Origin: Fimenecus sp045593555
GTDB lineage: Bacteria; Bacillota; Clostridia; Oscillospirales; Acutalibacteraceae
Length of the DNA: 30,215 bases
Assembly: GCA_045593555.1 (NCBI GenBank)
Contig: JAZNWU010000041.1
Coordinates: 1-30,215 of the forward strand
Reading direction: 5' to 3'
Part shown: piece by piece, positions 1 through 6,900 of the stretch
Layout: every line of letters starts with the position of its first letter
How positions within the stretch are numbered: position 1 is the first letter of the stretch
Position numbers and translations under genes: made by a program
The notes under the pieces: model-generated
The model's input: the letters and a program-made list of their open reading frames with translations, nothing else
What the model was told of the DNA's origin: nothing
Databases searched by the model: none

Positions 1-370
1 AATCGGCTTTATTCCATCACTTTCAAAGAAAATTTATGCAGGTTGCGACTTGTTCTTGATGCCAAGTAAGAGTGAGCCTTGCGGACTTTCACAGATGATT
101 TCACTTCGTTACGGTACAATTCCGATTGTCCGTGAAACAGGCGGTCTTCGTGACAGTATCAAGGATTCAGGCGATAACGAGGGCAACGGCTTCACATTTT
201 CAACATATAATGCTCACGATATGCTCTATACAATAAGACGAGCAATCGAGGGTTACAGCAATAAGGAAGGCTGGAACATTCTCGTTAAACGAGCAATGGA
301 ATGTGACAACAGCTGGGGCAAATCAGCAAACGAATACATCCGACTTTATAAAGATATTCTTAAAGGATAA
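1..370 (+). CDS. glgA: Glycogen synthase, C-terminal part (5' end outside window)
   Basis: Transfers glucose from ADP-glucose to the growing alpha-1,4-glucan in glycogen synthesis, in the cytoplasm. The open frame runs in from base 2 and ends with TAA at 368-370, so about 122 C-terminal residues are present. The GT5 C-domain signature is clear: a Y-AGCD-LFLMPS-EPCG run followed by YGTIPIVRETGGL. The EPCG glutamate belongs to the family active site and the GTIPIVRETGGL stretch contributes to the nucleotide-sugar site. The tail ends shortly after W-KSANEYIRLYKDIL, the normal GlgA end, so the 3' end looks intact. A rho-independent terminator follows at once. Internal TTG/ATG codons near base 50 are not starts because homology extends upstream of them. 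Family call is secure; upstream glg neighbours cannot be seen. Confidence 0.93.
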   Translation, partial: IGFIPSLSKKIYAGCDLFLMPSKSEPCGLSQMISLRYGTIPIVRETGGLRDSIKDSGDNEGNGFTFSTYNAHDMLYTIRRAIEGYSNKEGWNILVKRAMECDNSWGKSANEYIRLYKDILKG

Positions 371-375
371 TATAA

Positions 376-405
376 AAAAGAGGCTACCAAAACGGTAGCC
401 TTTTT
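376..405 (+). terminator. Rho-independent terminator after glgA
   Basis: A perfect 7-bp stem (GGCTACC 382-388, GGTAGCC 394-400) with an AAAAC loop is followed by TTTTT (401-405). It lies 12 bases after the glgA stop. The rest of the gap up to 566 is AT-rich with no gene I can support. Confidence 0.9.
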
Positions 406-566
406 AATGTAAAGTTGAAAGTGGAAAACTGAAAACAATTGATTAAATTATAATTTGTGGTAGAATTAAGTGTATCAAAAATTGACCCCTATAAATAATA
501 TATATAAATAAAATAATAAATAATATTATAAATAAGCAAACAGTTAGTAGAAAATTCTTCCTTTAT

Positions 567-603
567 AAAAAACAAAGTCGGGTGTTACCCCGACTTGTTT
601 TTA
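567..603 (-). terminator. Terminator of the galA transcript
   Basis: An 8-bp stem (575-582 with 589-596, AAGTCGGG/CCCGACTT) and a 6-base loop lie just past the galA stop codon. On the minus strand it is followed by a T-rich tract (complement of 567-574). T residues also follow on the plus strand, so it may work both ways between the convergent glgA and galA transcripts. Confidence 0.85.
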
Positions 604-2691
604 TTTTGCTTTAATCTTGATAATCTTGTTATATCCCATTCCGCGAATGCAAGTCGGAATACCAACATTTTTAAGGTATGAGCCACTCTTTTCGTAATCA
701 CGGTTGTTGAGATTGAATGTATAAATCTTATCATCATCAAGACCGTTGAACTTTAGCGGAATTTCCTTTTTCATAAAGCTTGTCCCTGCAGAGGCAAGGA
801 AAGCAACTGCTTCGGTTTTATCCTCGCTGACATAAAGGTTAAAGAGGATTTCGTCTTTTTTTGCATCAAGAATTCTGTAAAGGTCACCGAATTGCACAAG
901 ATGACGGATTTCCTTATAAAGAGCAACATTCTTTTTGCCGATTTCAAGGTCCTCTTTGCTGTACTTTGTAAGGTTTCCGCCAACACCTAATGAACCTTGC
1001 ATTGCAATATTAAAACGGAAATCAAGGCTCATTGGTGAGTTGTACCAGTTAATGTCAGTAACCCAAGCACGCATAGCCTTAGTAGGCTTAAGATATGTAA
1101 ACCATTTCTGCATTGTCATTCTGTCAATAGAGTCTGTGTTGTCGCTTGTCCATACCTGGTCAAAGTGGAGTAATGCACCGTAGTCACTGCGTCCGCCACC
1201 TGATGAACAGCTTTCAATTGCAACATCAGGATGCTTTTCCTTAAGTCTGTCAACAATATTGTAAACAGCCTCTGTATGCTTGAACCACAAGTCTTGCGGA
1301 CACTCTAAATTTTCTGCACCTGTTTCGGAGAGTGGTCTGTTCATATCCCATTTGATGTACTTGATGTTGTGATTTGTGAGCATTTCGTCCATACAGTTGA
1401 AAATGTATTCCTGAACATCTTCTCGTGTCATATTAAGGACTAACTGATGACGGAGAGTGTGAGCTTCTCTTGTGTCGTAATGGTATGCCCATTCGGGATG
1501 GTTACGGAACAAATCGGAATCAGGGTTTACCATTTCAGGCTCAAACCAAAGACCGAAATCCATTCCCAATTTATTTACATTGTTTATAAGCTCGTCAATG
1601 CCTTTCGGGAATTTCTTTTTGTTTACAAACCAGTCACCAAGACCTGCTCTGTCGTGATTTCTTTTGCCGAACCAACCGTCGTCCATAACGAAAAGCTCAA
1701 CGCCCATTTTGGAAGCCAATTTTGCAAGTGCTGTCTGATGCTTGCAGTTCACATCAAATTCGGTTGCTTCCCAAGAGTTATAAAGAACAGGAAGAATTTT
1801 ATCGTTAAACTGCTTCGGCATAACGTGATTAATTGCAAAGCGATTCATCTGTCGGCTCATTTCACCAAAACCTGCCTGTGAATATCCACAGTAAACCATA
1901 GGTGTCACAAATGTTTCATTTGGTTTTAAAATGTGTTTGAAATCAAAATCGTTAAGTCCAAGGCTGACTCTTGTTGTGTAGAAAAGGTCACGAGTGCAAA
2001 GGATTTTGAAATTACCGCTGTATGCAAGTGTGCCGAAATAAACATCACCTGAATTTTCGTCAGCATTCTGATATGCTATGAAATATGGTGACTGATTATG
2101 TCCTGAAGTTCCTCGTTTACTGTCGAAAACAAGTGCACCACCCTGAAGCTCGGACTCTGTTTCAACATATTCACCACCCCAACTGCCATTGGTGTTTTTG
2201 AATGTGTATGGATAAATAGATGGTAGAGTAAGTTCAGCAGAAAAAATTCTATCAACTGTGATGTCCTTGTCACCTGTGTTTGTGATTTCAGCCCAACGAG
2301 TGATAATATCATCATTGTCCTGAATTTTGTATTTAAGAGCAATCTGCAAAGGATAGTGCTTGTCCTTTAATGTGAATGTGAGAAGATTATCTTCTGCATT
2401 TGCATCCACAAATTCAAGGTCGATTTCACGGCATTTGTCAGAAAATTGCACCTTTAAATCACTTTCTCGGTACATTGTGCCACCGAAAACGGTGAATTCC
2501 TGCTTTGCCATATCAAGACGGGTATGATTTGAGTTTTCGTCCCAGATATCCTTTGCTTCATAGTCATTTATATTGCATTTTTTACCCCAATGAAGGTGTC
2601 TGTTGTAGCCATATTTGTCAACGCCTAACACATAATGGGTGTTCTTTGTTTCAAGTATAAAAATGTTGTCTTTGAGAATATGTATTGCCAT
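601..2691 (-). CDS. galA: Alpha-galactosidase, GH36
   Basis: Hydrolyses terminal alpha-1,6-galactose from raffinose-family oligosaccharides or galactomannan fragments. The 696-residue protein has no signal peptide, so it should act in the cytoplasm on imported sugars. Layout is that of GH36: N-terminal beta domain (about 1-290), then a TIM barrel with LYNSWEAT (about 303-310), MDDGWFG (336-342), the nucleophile motif KWDMNR (447-452, Asp449), ESCSSGGGR (493-501) and SDNTD (516-520) with the presumed acid/base Asp517, then a C-terminal beta domain. Length is normal for bacterial monomers (about 700-730). The start is ATG at 2691 with GAGGG 7 bases upstream. It lies 24 bases after a small Xre gene on the same strand, so the two are probably cotranscribed and the Xre protein may control sugar use (inference). 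The symbol could equally be rafA, aga or melA. Confidence 0.95.
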   Translation of the reverse strand: MAIHILKDNIFILETKNTHYVLGVDKYGYNRHLHWGKKCNINDYEAKDIWDENSNHTRLDMAKQEFTVFGGTMYRESDLKVQFSDKCREIDLEFVDANAEDNLLTFTLKDKHYPLQIALKYKIQDNDDIITRWAEITNTGDKDITVDRIFSAELTLPSIYPYTFKNTNGSWGGEYVETESELQGGALVFDSKRGTSGHNQSPYFIAYQNADENSGDVYFGTLAYSGNFKILCTRDLFYTTRVSLGLNDFDFKHILKPNETFVTPMVYCGYSQAGFGEMSRQMNRFAINHVMPKQFNDKILPVLYNSWEATEFDVNCKHQTALAKLASKMGVELFVMDDGWFGKRNHDRAGLGDWFVNKKKFPKGIDELINNVNKLGMDFGLWFEPEMVNPDSDLFRNHPEWAYHYDTREAHTLRHQLVLNMTREDVQEYIFNCMDEMLTNHNIKYIKWDMNRPLSETGAENLECPQDLWFKHTEAVYNIVDRLKEKHPDVAIESCSSGGGRSDYGALLHFDQVWTSDNTDSIDRMTMQKWFTYLKPTKAMRAWVTDINWYNSPMSLDFRFNIAMQGSLGVGGNLTKYSKEDLEIGKKNVALYKEIRHLVQFGDLYRILDAKKDEILFNLYVSEDKTEAVAFLASAGTSFMKKEIPLKFNGLDDDKIYTFNLNNRDYEKSGSYLKNVGIPTCIRGMGYNKIIKIKAK

Positions 2692-2715
2692 TTTCTTTCC
2701 CTCTTTTGCTTTTGC

Positions 2716-2934
2716 CTATTTGTTTGTTTTTGGATTATCAGTTCTGCCGAGAATGTAATCAGCGGATACATTGTAAAAATCACACAATTCGTACAGCATT
2801 TCAATAGGCAGACTTCTTTCGTTTCTTTCATATCTGCTATATACTGTTTGAGATGTTTTTAAGTAATCTGCAACATCTGTTTGAGTTAAATCTTTATCTT
2901 CTCGAAGACTACGGATTCTTTCAGCTGTTTTCAT
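2716..2934 (-). CDS. Small Xre-family HTH regulator
   Basis: A 72-residue Cro/C1-type DNA-binding protein that is almost only a helix-turn-helix domain. Helices cover about 4-62, with the typical LTQTDVADYLKTS-YSRYERNER core and a C-terminal signature YNVSADYILGRTDN. I chose the ATG at 2934 because AAGGAG (complement of 2943-2948) lies 8 bases upstream; a longer open frame to 2997 has no ribosome binding site and would run through the promoter region. It is divergent from the gene at 3044, and the shared spacer carries two 14-bp direct repeats around the promoter, which suggests self-regulation. It resembles the second Xre protein at 24213-24434. Target genes beyond its own promoter and galA are unknown. 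Confidence 0.88.
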   Translation of the reverse strand: MKTAERIRSLREDKDLTQTDVADYLKTSQTVYSRYERNERSLPIEMLYELCDFYNVSADYILGRTDNPKTNK

Positions 2935-2962
2935 ATTTACCACTCCTTGTAAAAATAATATC

Positions 2963-2991
2963 ATAATATCAAATGGTACTATTGATTTTAA
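2963..2991 (-). promoter_or_regulatory. Candidate promoter for xre-galA
   Basis: On the minus strand TTAAAA (2986-2991) and TATTAT (2963-2968) are separated by exactly 17 bases. The -35 is only a 4/6 match, the -10 5/6. It overlaps the -35 of the divergent plus-strand promoter, so one repressor could govern both directions. Confidence 0.45.
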
Positions 2992-3002
2992 TATCAAATG
3001 GT
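2964..3002 (+). promoter_or_regulatory. Paired operator-like direct repeats
   Basis: The 14-mer TAATATCAAATGGT occurs at 2964-2977 and again, identical, at 2989-3002, offset by 25 bp. The copies sit either side of the plus-strand -35 and just before its -10. They are the obvious candidate binding sites for the adjacent Xre protein (inference). Confidence 0.6.
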
Positions 3003-3010
3003 GTTATAAT
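2982..3010 (+). promoter_or_regulatory. Sigma-A promoter for the DUF6809-like gene
   Basis: TTGATT (2982-2987), a 17-base spacer and TATAAT (3005-3010). Transcription would start near 3017, giving a leader of about 27 bases before the ATG at 3044. Confidence 0.75.
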
Positions 3011-3043
3011 TGTGCTGTTATTTTATAAATCAGAGATGATAAT

Positions 3044-3325
3044 ATGGCAAAAGTAATTGAAATGCTTTATGAAGGAAAAATTGAACCTGTACGCTCAATA
3101 GGAAAAAGCAATGAAAAAATGAGAAGAATAGAAAATCTGGCTGAACGAAACAAGAATAAGCTGGAGGAAACTCTTGACAGTGATAAAAAAGAAATATTTG
3201 ATAAATATGTGCAGTGTATAGACGAGTATGTGCTTTTAGTCAGTGAACAGGCTTTTTGTGACGGCTTCTGTATGGGAGCAAGAATATTGTCCGAAGCAGT
3301 AAGTGGTGCAGAACAATTGATGTAA
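3044..3325 (+). CDS. Small conserved helical protein, DUF6809-like
   Basis: A 93-residue, mostly helical protein of unknown function. It has the pattern I associate with the DUF6809 family of Clostridia: an N-terminal IEMLYEGKIEPV stretch, a charged helical middle, and a C-terminal AFCDGFCMGARILSEAV segment matching the family's GFRLGARL ending. Such proteins are often found beside Xre regulators and in integrated elements (recollection, not checked). Here the gene is divergent from an Xre gene and has its own operator-flanked promoter. The ribosome binding site is weak (AGAGATGA) and no other start fits. No membrane segment or signal peptide is visible. Confidence 0.7.
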   Translation: MAKVIEMLYEGKIEPVRSIGKSNEKMRRIENLAERNKNKLEETLDSDKKEIFDKYVQCIDEYVLLVSEQAFCDGFCMGARILSEAVSGAEQLM

Positions 3326-3365
3326 TATTTTAATCAGTAAATTGGAGTTTGTGGGGATGATTTGT

Positions 3366-3478
3366 GTCATTCTGAGGAACGAAGTGACGAAGAATCTCTG
3401 TCCTATTTTAATAGACCCTTCGTTTCACTCAGGGTGACTGATGAAATGCGAGAGATTCTTCGCTTCGCTCAGAATGAC
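3366..3478. repeat. Interspersed palindromic repeat (GTCATTCTGAG family), copy 1
   Basis: The element starts GTCATTCTGAG and ends with its complement CTCAGAATGAC. Inside are an AGAATCTCT unit, a second unit of the GACCCTTCG/CTCAGGGTGAC type and an inverted AGAGATTCTTCG unit. Related copies occur at 6691, 11777, 12165, 15033 and 25632. An open frame over this copy and the next palindrome is not a gene. Confidence 0.9.
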
Positions 3479-3523
3479 ATACCAATTTATTCTTCCCGAC
3501 AAATTATAATTTGCATATTAAAT

Positions 3524-3549
3524 AAAAAAGGCAGGCGTGGAAGCCTGCC
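3524..3549 (-). terminator. Terminator of the sipL-spoIVA transcript, formed by a REP
   Basis: On the minus strand the arms GGCAGGC and GCCTGCC (complement of 3530-3549, 6-base loop) are followed by TTTTTTATTT (complement of 3520-3529). It lies 22 bases past the spoIVA stop. The hairpin belongs to a REP copy (3531-3557), so a repeat appears to supply the terminator. Confidence 0.8.
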
Positions 3550-3557
3550 ACTACGCG
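3531..3557 (-). repeat. REP palindrome, copy 1
   Basis: A 27-bp unit identical in all positions to 7983-8009 and to the reverse complement of 7678-7704. Read on the minus strand it starts GCGTAG and then forms a GCAGGC/GCCTGC-type hairpin. A GTAG tetranucleotide 5' of a hairpin is the classical REP layout recognised by RAYT transposases, and such a gene lies at 7718. Confidence 0.9.
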
Positions 3558-3571
3558 ATTGCATTTTGCAC

Positions 3572-5050
3572 TTATAATATTATACAAAGTAAACCGTTAC
3601 ATCCCTCATTGATAACTCGTTCCAATGTTTCCTGGAATTTCATTCGTGCATCTGTCGGCATATGGTAAAGCTTGTTACGAAGTCCTTCGTTCACAAGTTC
3701 ATTGAGTGACTTACCGAAAATATTTGATTCCCATATTTTATGTGGGTCTTCTTCAAAGCCCTCAAGAAGATATTTGACAAGTTCTTCCGATTGGCTTTCA
3801 CTACCGACAATAGGTGCAACTTCCGTTTTGATGTCGGCTCTCATCATATGAATTGACGGTGCAGATGCACAAAGTCGTACACCGTATCTGCCACCTTGTT
3901 TTACGATTTCAGGCTCTTCAAGAGTAAGCTGGTCAATAGTCGGCATTACAATTCCGTAGCCTGTGGTCTGTACCTCGTCAAGTGCAGATTTTATTCTTGA
4001 GTATTCTCGTTTGATTTCCGACAATTCTTTCATACAAGTGAGTAAAGACTGCTCATTGTCAACAGAAATTCCTGTCTGCTCCTCTAAAATTCTGAAGAAA
4101 AGACCATTATTCATTTTGACACTTATTCTTGCACTGCCTATACTTAAATCCATTGAGAAAATTTCTGCATTTGCAATATGTTCACAGTTACACAGCGTTT
4201 CTGTCATTGTGCCGATATCTCTCACATATTCAATATCCTGAATAGCTTTGAGAATGCTCTTGTAAGCATCTTCTTTGAGCCAATGTCCGTCGGGGAGTCC
4301 AACCAACCACAATGGCAGGTCAACGCCGATTTCTTTTACAGGAAATTCAAACAGAAGCTGTGTTATGATTTCCTTTATTTCGTTTTCTGTAAGGTCAAGA
4401 CAGCTTATCGGCATAACAGGAACATCATATTTTGCCGAAAGCTCTGATGCCAGACATTTTGCAGATTCACTTTCAGGGTGCATACAGTTGAGAAGAACAA
4501 CAAATGGTTTGTGAAGCTCCTTCAGTTCACTGATAACTCGTTTTTCTGCTTCTTCATATTCTTCTCGGGGAATGTCACTTATACTTCCGTCTGTTGTGAT
4601 TACGAGTCCTATTGTGGAATGTTCCGTAATTACCTTTTTCGTACCGATTTCTGCTGCCATATTAAATGGAATTTCATTTTCGTACCAGGGAGTATGAACC
4701 ATTCTCGGTTGGTCACCCTCAATGTACCCCAACGCACTCGGGACAATATATCCCACACAATCAATCATTCTTACGTTGAAGGTTGCATTGTCAGGAAGTG
4801 TGATTTTAACTGCATTTTCTGGAATGAATTTCGGTTCAGTTGTCATTATTGTTCTGCCGGCAGAGGACTGTGGAAGTTCATCAGTTGCTCGTTCACGAAC
4901 AGCATCATCTTCCATATTGGGAAGTACAACAGAGTCCATAAAACGCTTGATAAATGTGGATTTTCCCGTTCTTACAGGACCTACAACACCTATGTATATG
5001 TCACCACCTGTTCTTGTGGCGATATTCTCATAAATACTTGAATTACTCAT
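3572..5050 (-). CDS. spoIVA: Stage IV sporulation protein A, coat morphogenetic ATPase
   Basis: Polymerises by ATP hydrolysis on the forespore surface in the mother cell and anchors the spore coat. The 492-residue protein matches SpoIVA end to end: start NIATRTGGDIYIGVVGPVRTGKSTF with the Walker A at about 24-32, then DELPQSSAGRTIMTTEPKF, the Walker B-like MIDCVGY, ITTDGSI, a KREY helical middle and the conserved tail NEGCNGLLCIIL. Length equals the B. subtilis protein. I prefer ATG at 5050, with GAAGGAG (complement of 5059-5065) 8 bases upstream, over an in-frame GTG at 5059 that overlaps this binding site. That site also overlaps the sipL stop codon, so the two genes are tightly coupled. 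A REP-derived terminator follows. Confidence 0.97.
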   Translation of the reverse strand: MSNSSIYENIATRTGGDIYIGVVGPVRTGKSTFIKRFMDSVVLPNMEDDAVRERATDELPQSSAGRTIMTTEPKFIPENAVKITLPDNATFNVRMIDCVGYIVPSALGYIEGDQPRMVHTPWYENEIPFNMAAEIGTKKVITEHSTIGLVITTDGSISDIPREEYEEAEKRVISELKELHKPFVVLLNCMHPESESAKCLASELSAKYDVPVMPISCLDLTENEIKEIITQLLFEFPVKEIGVDLPLWLVGLPDGHWLKEDAYKSILKAIQDIEYVRDIGTMTETLCNCEHIANAEIFSMDLSIGSARISVKMNNGLFFRILEEQTGISVDNEQSLLTCMKELSEIKREYSRIKSALDEVQTTGYGIVMPTIDQLTLEEPEIVKQGGRYGVRLCASAPSIHMMRADIKTEVAPIVGSESQSEELVKYLLEGFEEDPHKIWESNIFGKSLNELVNEGLRNKLYHMPTDARMKFQETLERVINEGCNGLLCIIL

Positions 5051-5063
5051 ATGCTTCACTCCT

Positions 5064-6596
5064 TCACATTTTTGGTATCAGCAATTTGCATTTTTCTTTT
5101 ACATAAGTGTCCGTCATCTTGTTTTCTCTCAGAATTTTATCAACAGTTGTGTTGTATTTCTCGGCAATGTCCCATAATGCTTCGCCTGTGTCGGCAAAAT
5201 AAACCGTCAAGGACGCTGTGTCAGTATTCTTGACCTTATCTTTATTTACAATCAATTCTGTTGTGACAAGACTTTCTTTTTCGCAGAAGATAAAGCCACG
5301 AACATTGATTTCAATTCTTACATCAAGCTGACCGTCACCGTTGATAACATAGCTTCTGGCTGTTATGTCACAATTTGGGTTGCAGGTGAGTATTCCGTCA
5401 GTTTCAGGAGCAGACCTGCTGTATTCATAAGGAATATTTCTCTGTGCAAAACAGATTTCACCTTTAATATCCTCGTAAATTATTTCCGTTGTGACTTCAC
5501 CTGACACAGAGTATTTGTTTTCAAATACAGAAAAACCTGATGACAAGTCTGTACACATAAATGATAAAACTTTTGAAACACCGGTTGCACTTAAATCTGC
5601 AACACCACGACATAAGAATGTGTCTTCAATTTCGTCCTGAATTGTGGCTGTGTATATGACAGATTTCTTAATATCTGTTTCGTATTTTATAGAATATGCA
5701 TCCTTGACACAGGTTATCTGTGTGTTTTCGTAGCCATATCCTGAAAAATTCACACAAGCGGAAATATCAAGGAGATTCTTGTTGCCTGAAAGGTCAAACC
5801 GTGGCTTTATCTCAAGGTCAGAAACAGTCAGGTGTGCATCAACACGACTCGTATCACTTATGTCATTTGCCTCAATAATCTGATTTATTTTGATTACATT
5901 TTCAAGCATTTGGATTTCCTGACTCTCTGTACCCGTAAAGGCTGTGTGGACAATCAATTCACCTTTTAAAAACAGCTTATTTGATACTATTTTCAGTTCG
6001 TGGATAATTCCGCTTGCAGATGATGAGATAATTGAACCCATAGGCTCAGAAAGTGTTCCTGCATCACAGGTTTCCGTTACAGCAAACATCTTTTCTACAA
6101 CAGTTTTCAGGTTACTGATTTCCGTCTTTTCGTTTTTTAGTGTGATACCGTCACCTGTGGCATTTGTTACGATTTCGCAGTTCTTTTTGTTACAGCTTTT
6201 TGCAAATATAGTAACTGCTCCGTGAAGCTCAAATCGTCGTTGTCCCGATACTCTGTAATTCATATAATCGGATTTTGCTCCGACAAAATAATCTATTCCA
6301 TTGTTTTCTGCTCTGATTTCAATCTGTTTTGCAAACTGAACATTCTGTTCAAAACAATAAAGTTTGCCTTGTTCGTTAATATAAAGAACTCTGACAAGAC
6401 AAGTGCATTCTGCTGTAATTCTGTCACCGTTTACCTGATGTGACCTTACTCCCGGAACACAACTGCAACGAAGTATTCTTACAATGTCAGGCAGATATTC
6501 AGGTAATGTAATGTCCATATCAATGGCGTGTTCGCTTCGACCTCTGTAACCCGATTCACCAAGGGTGATGGAGTTTTTTTCAATATTAAAATCCAT
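5064..6596 (-). CDS. sipL: SipL-like SpoIVA-interacting coat protein (SPOCS/DUF3794 + LysM)
   Basis: A 510-residue protein with an N-terminal SPOCS/DUF3794 module (about 15-140; note ITLPEYLPDIVRILRC), two further repeats of the same kind (about 170-280 and 300-430) and a C-terminal LysM domain (about 462-509: YFADTGEALWDIAEKYNTTVDKILREN ending in LLIPKM). This arrangement is that of Clostridioides difficile SipL, which binds SpoIVA through its LysM domain and is needed for coat localisation (known for that species). Being 13 bases upstream of spoIVA in one operon strongly supports the same role here. Start ATG at 6596 has AAGGAG 8-10 bases upstream. A sigma-E type promoter lies at 6631-6659. 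Other DUF3794/LysM proteins exist, but the neighbour settles the choice. Confidence 0.88.
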   Translation of the reverse strand: MDFNIEKNSITLGESGYRGRSEHAIDMDITLPEYLPDIVRILRCSCVPGVRSHQVNGDRITAECTCLVRVLYINEQGKLYCFEQNVQFAKQIEIRAENNGIDYFVGAKSDYMNYRVSGQRRFELHGAVTIFAKSCNKKNCEIVTNATGDGITLKNEKTEISNLKTVVEKMFAVTETCDAGTLSEPMGSIISSSASGIIHELKIVSNKLFLKGELIVHTAFTGTESQEIQMLENVIKINQIIEANDISDTSRVDAHLTVSDLEIKPRFDLSGNKNLLDISACVNFSGYGYENTQITCVKDAYSIKYETDIKKSVIYTATIQDEIEDTFLCRGVADLSATGVSKVLSFMCTDLSSGFSVFENKYSVSGEVTTEIIYEDIKGEICFAQRNIPYEYSRSAPETDGILTCNPNCDITARSYVINGDGQLDVRIEINVRGFIFCEKESLVTTELIVNKDKVKNTDTASLTVYFADTGEALWDIAEKYNTTVDKILRENKMTDTYVKEKCKLLIPKM

Positions 6597-6630
6597 AGTT
6601 ATCTCTCCTTTTTGCGTAACTTTTCAATTA

Positions 6631-6659
6631 AATGTATGCGGAGAGATAGAATAAAATGC
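6631..6659 (-). promoter_or_regulatory. Sigma-E type sporulation promoter for sipL-spoIVA
   Basis: On the minus strand GCATTTT (complement of 6653-6659), a 14-base spacer and CATACATT (complement of 6631-6638). The B. subtilis sigma-E consensus is KMATATT, 14-15 bases, CATACAHT: the -10 matches fully and the -35 in 6 of 7 positions. Start of transcription would be near 6623, about 27 bases before the sipL ATG. Mother-cell expression fits both genes. Confidence 0.78.
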
Positions 6660-6690
6660 AAAGTGCAAAATACAAAGCGTATTTTTGAAG

Positions 6691-6796
6691 GTCATTCTGA
6701 GGAACGAAGTGACGAAGAATCTCTGTTCAGTAAATTGTCACTCAGGGTGAAGCAAAGGGTCTTGTTGATGAGATTCTTCGCTTTGCTCAGAATGAC
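6691..6796. repeat. Interspersed palindromic repeat (GTCATTCTGAG family), copy 2
   Basis: Bounded by GTCATTCTGAG and CTCAGAATGAC, with an inner degenerate unit (CAGGGTGAAGCAAAGGGTC). It sits between the divergent sipL and yebC promoters. Together these account for the gene-free stretch 6597-6900. Confidence 0.9.
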
Positions 6797-6836
6797 ACTG
6801 AATTGATTTTAATTGTTATTTTTCTTGCAATAACTG

Positions 6837-6865
6837 TTGAAAAATATAGTGTTGTATGGTACAAT
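6837..6865 (+). promoter_or_regulatory. Sigma-A promoter for yebC
   Basis: TTGAAA (6837-6842), 17 bases, TACAAT (6860-6865). The start would be near 6872, about 29 bases before the yebC ATG, with GGAAAGG at 6885-6891. Confidence 0.85.
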
Positions 6866-6900
6866 ATATCGAATATATTAGAATGGAAAGGTATGTTTTT

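Noticed and set aside
482..510. TTGACC followed by TAAATA, promoter-like, between glgA and galA
   Set aside because: It points into the end of the convergent galA gene and the region is simply AT-rich.
3362..3577. Open frame of 71 codons on the plus strand
   Set aside because: It consists of repeat copy 1 and a REP; the same REP gives the RGSLPLRD peptide in the RAYT gene. No ribosome binding site, no homology.
4478..5041. Open frame of 187 codons antisense to spoIVA
   Set aside because: It is entirely opposite the conserved N-terminal part of spoIVA, has no ribosome binding site and its composition is that of a reverse-strand shadow.
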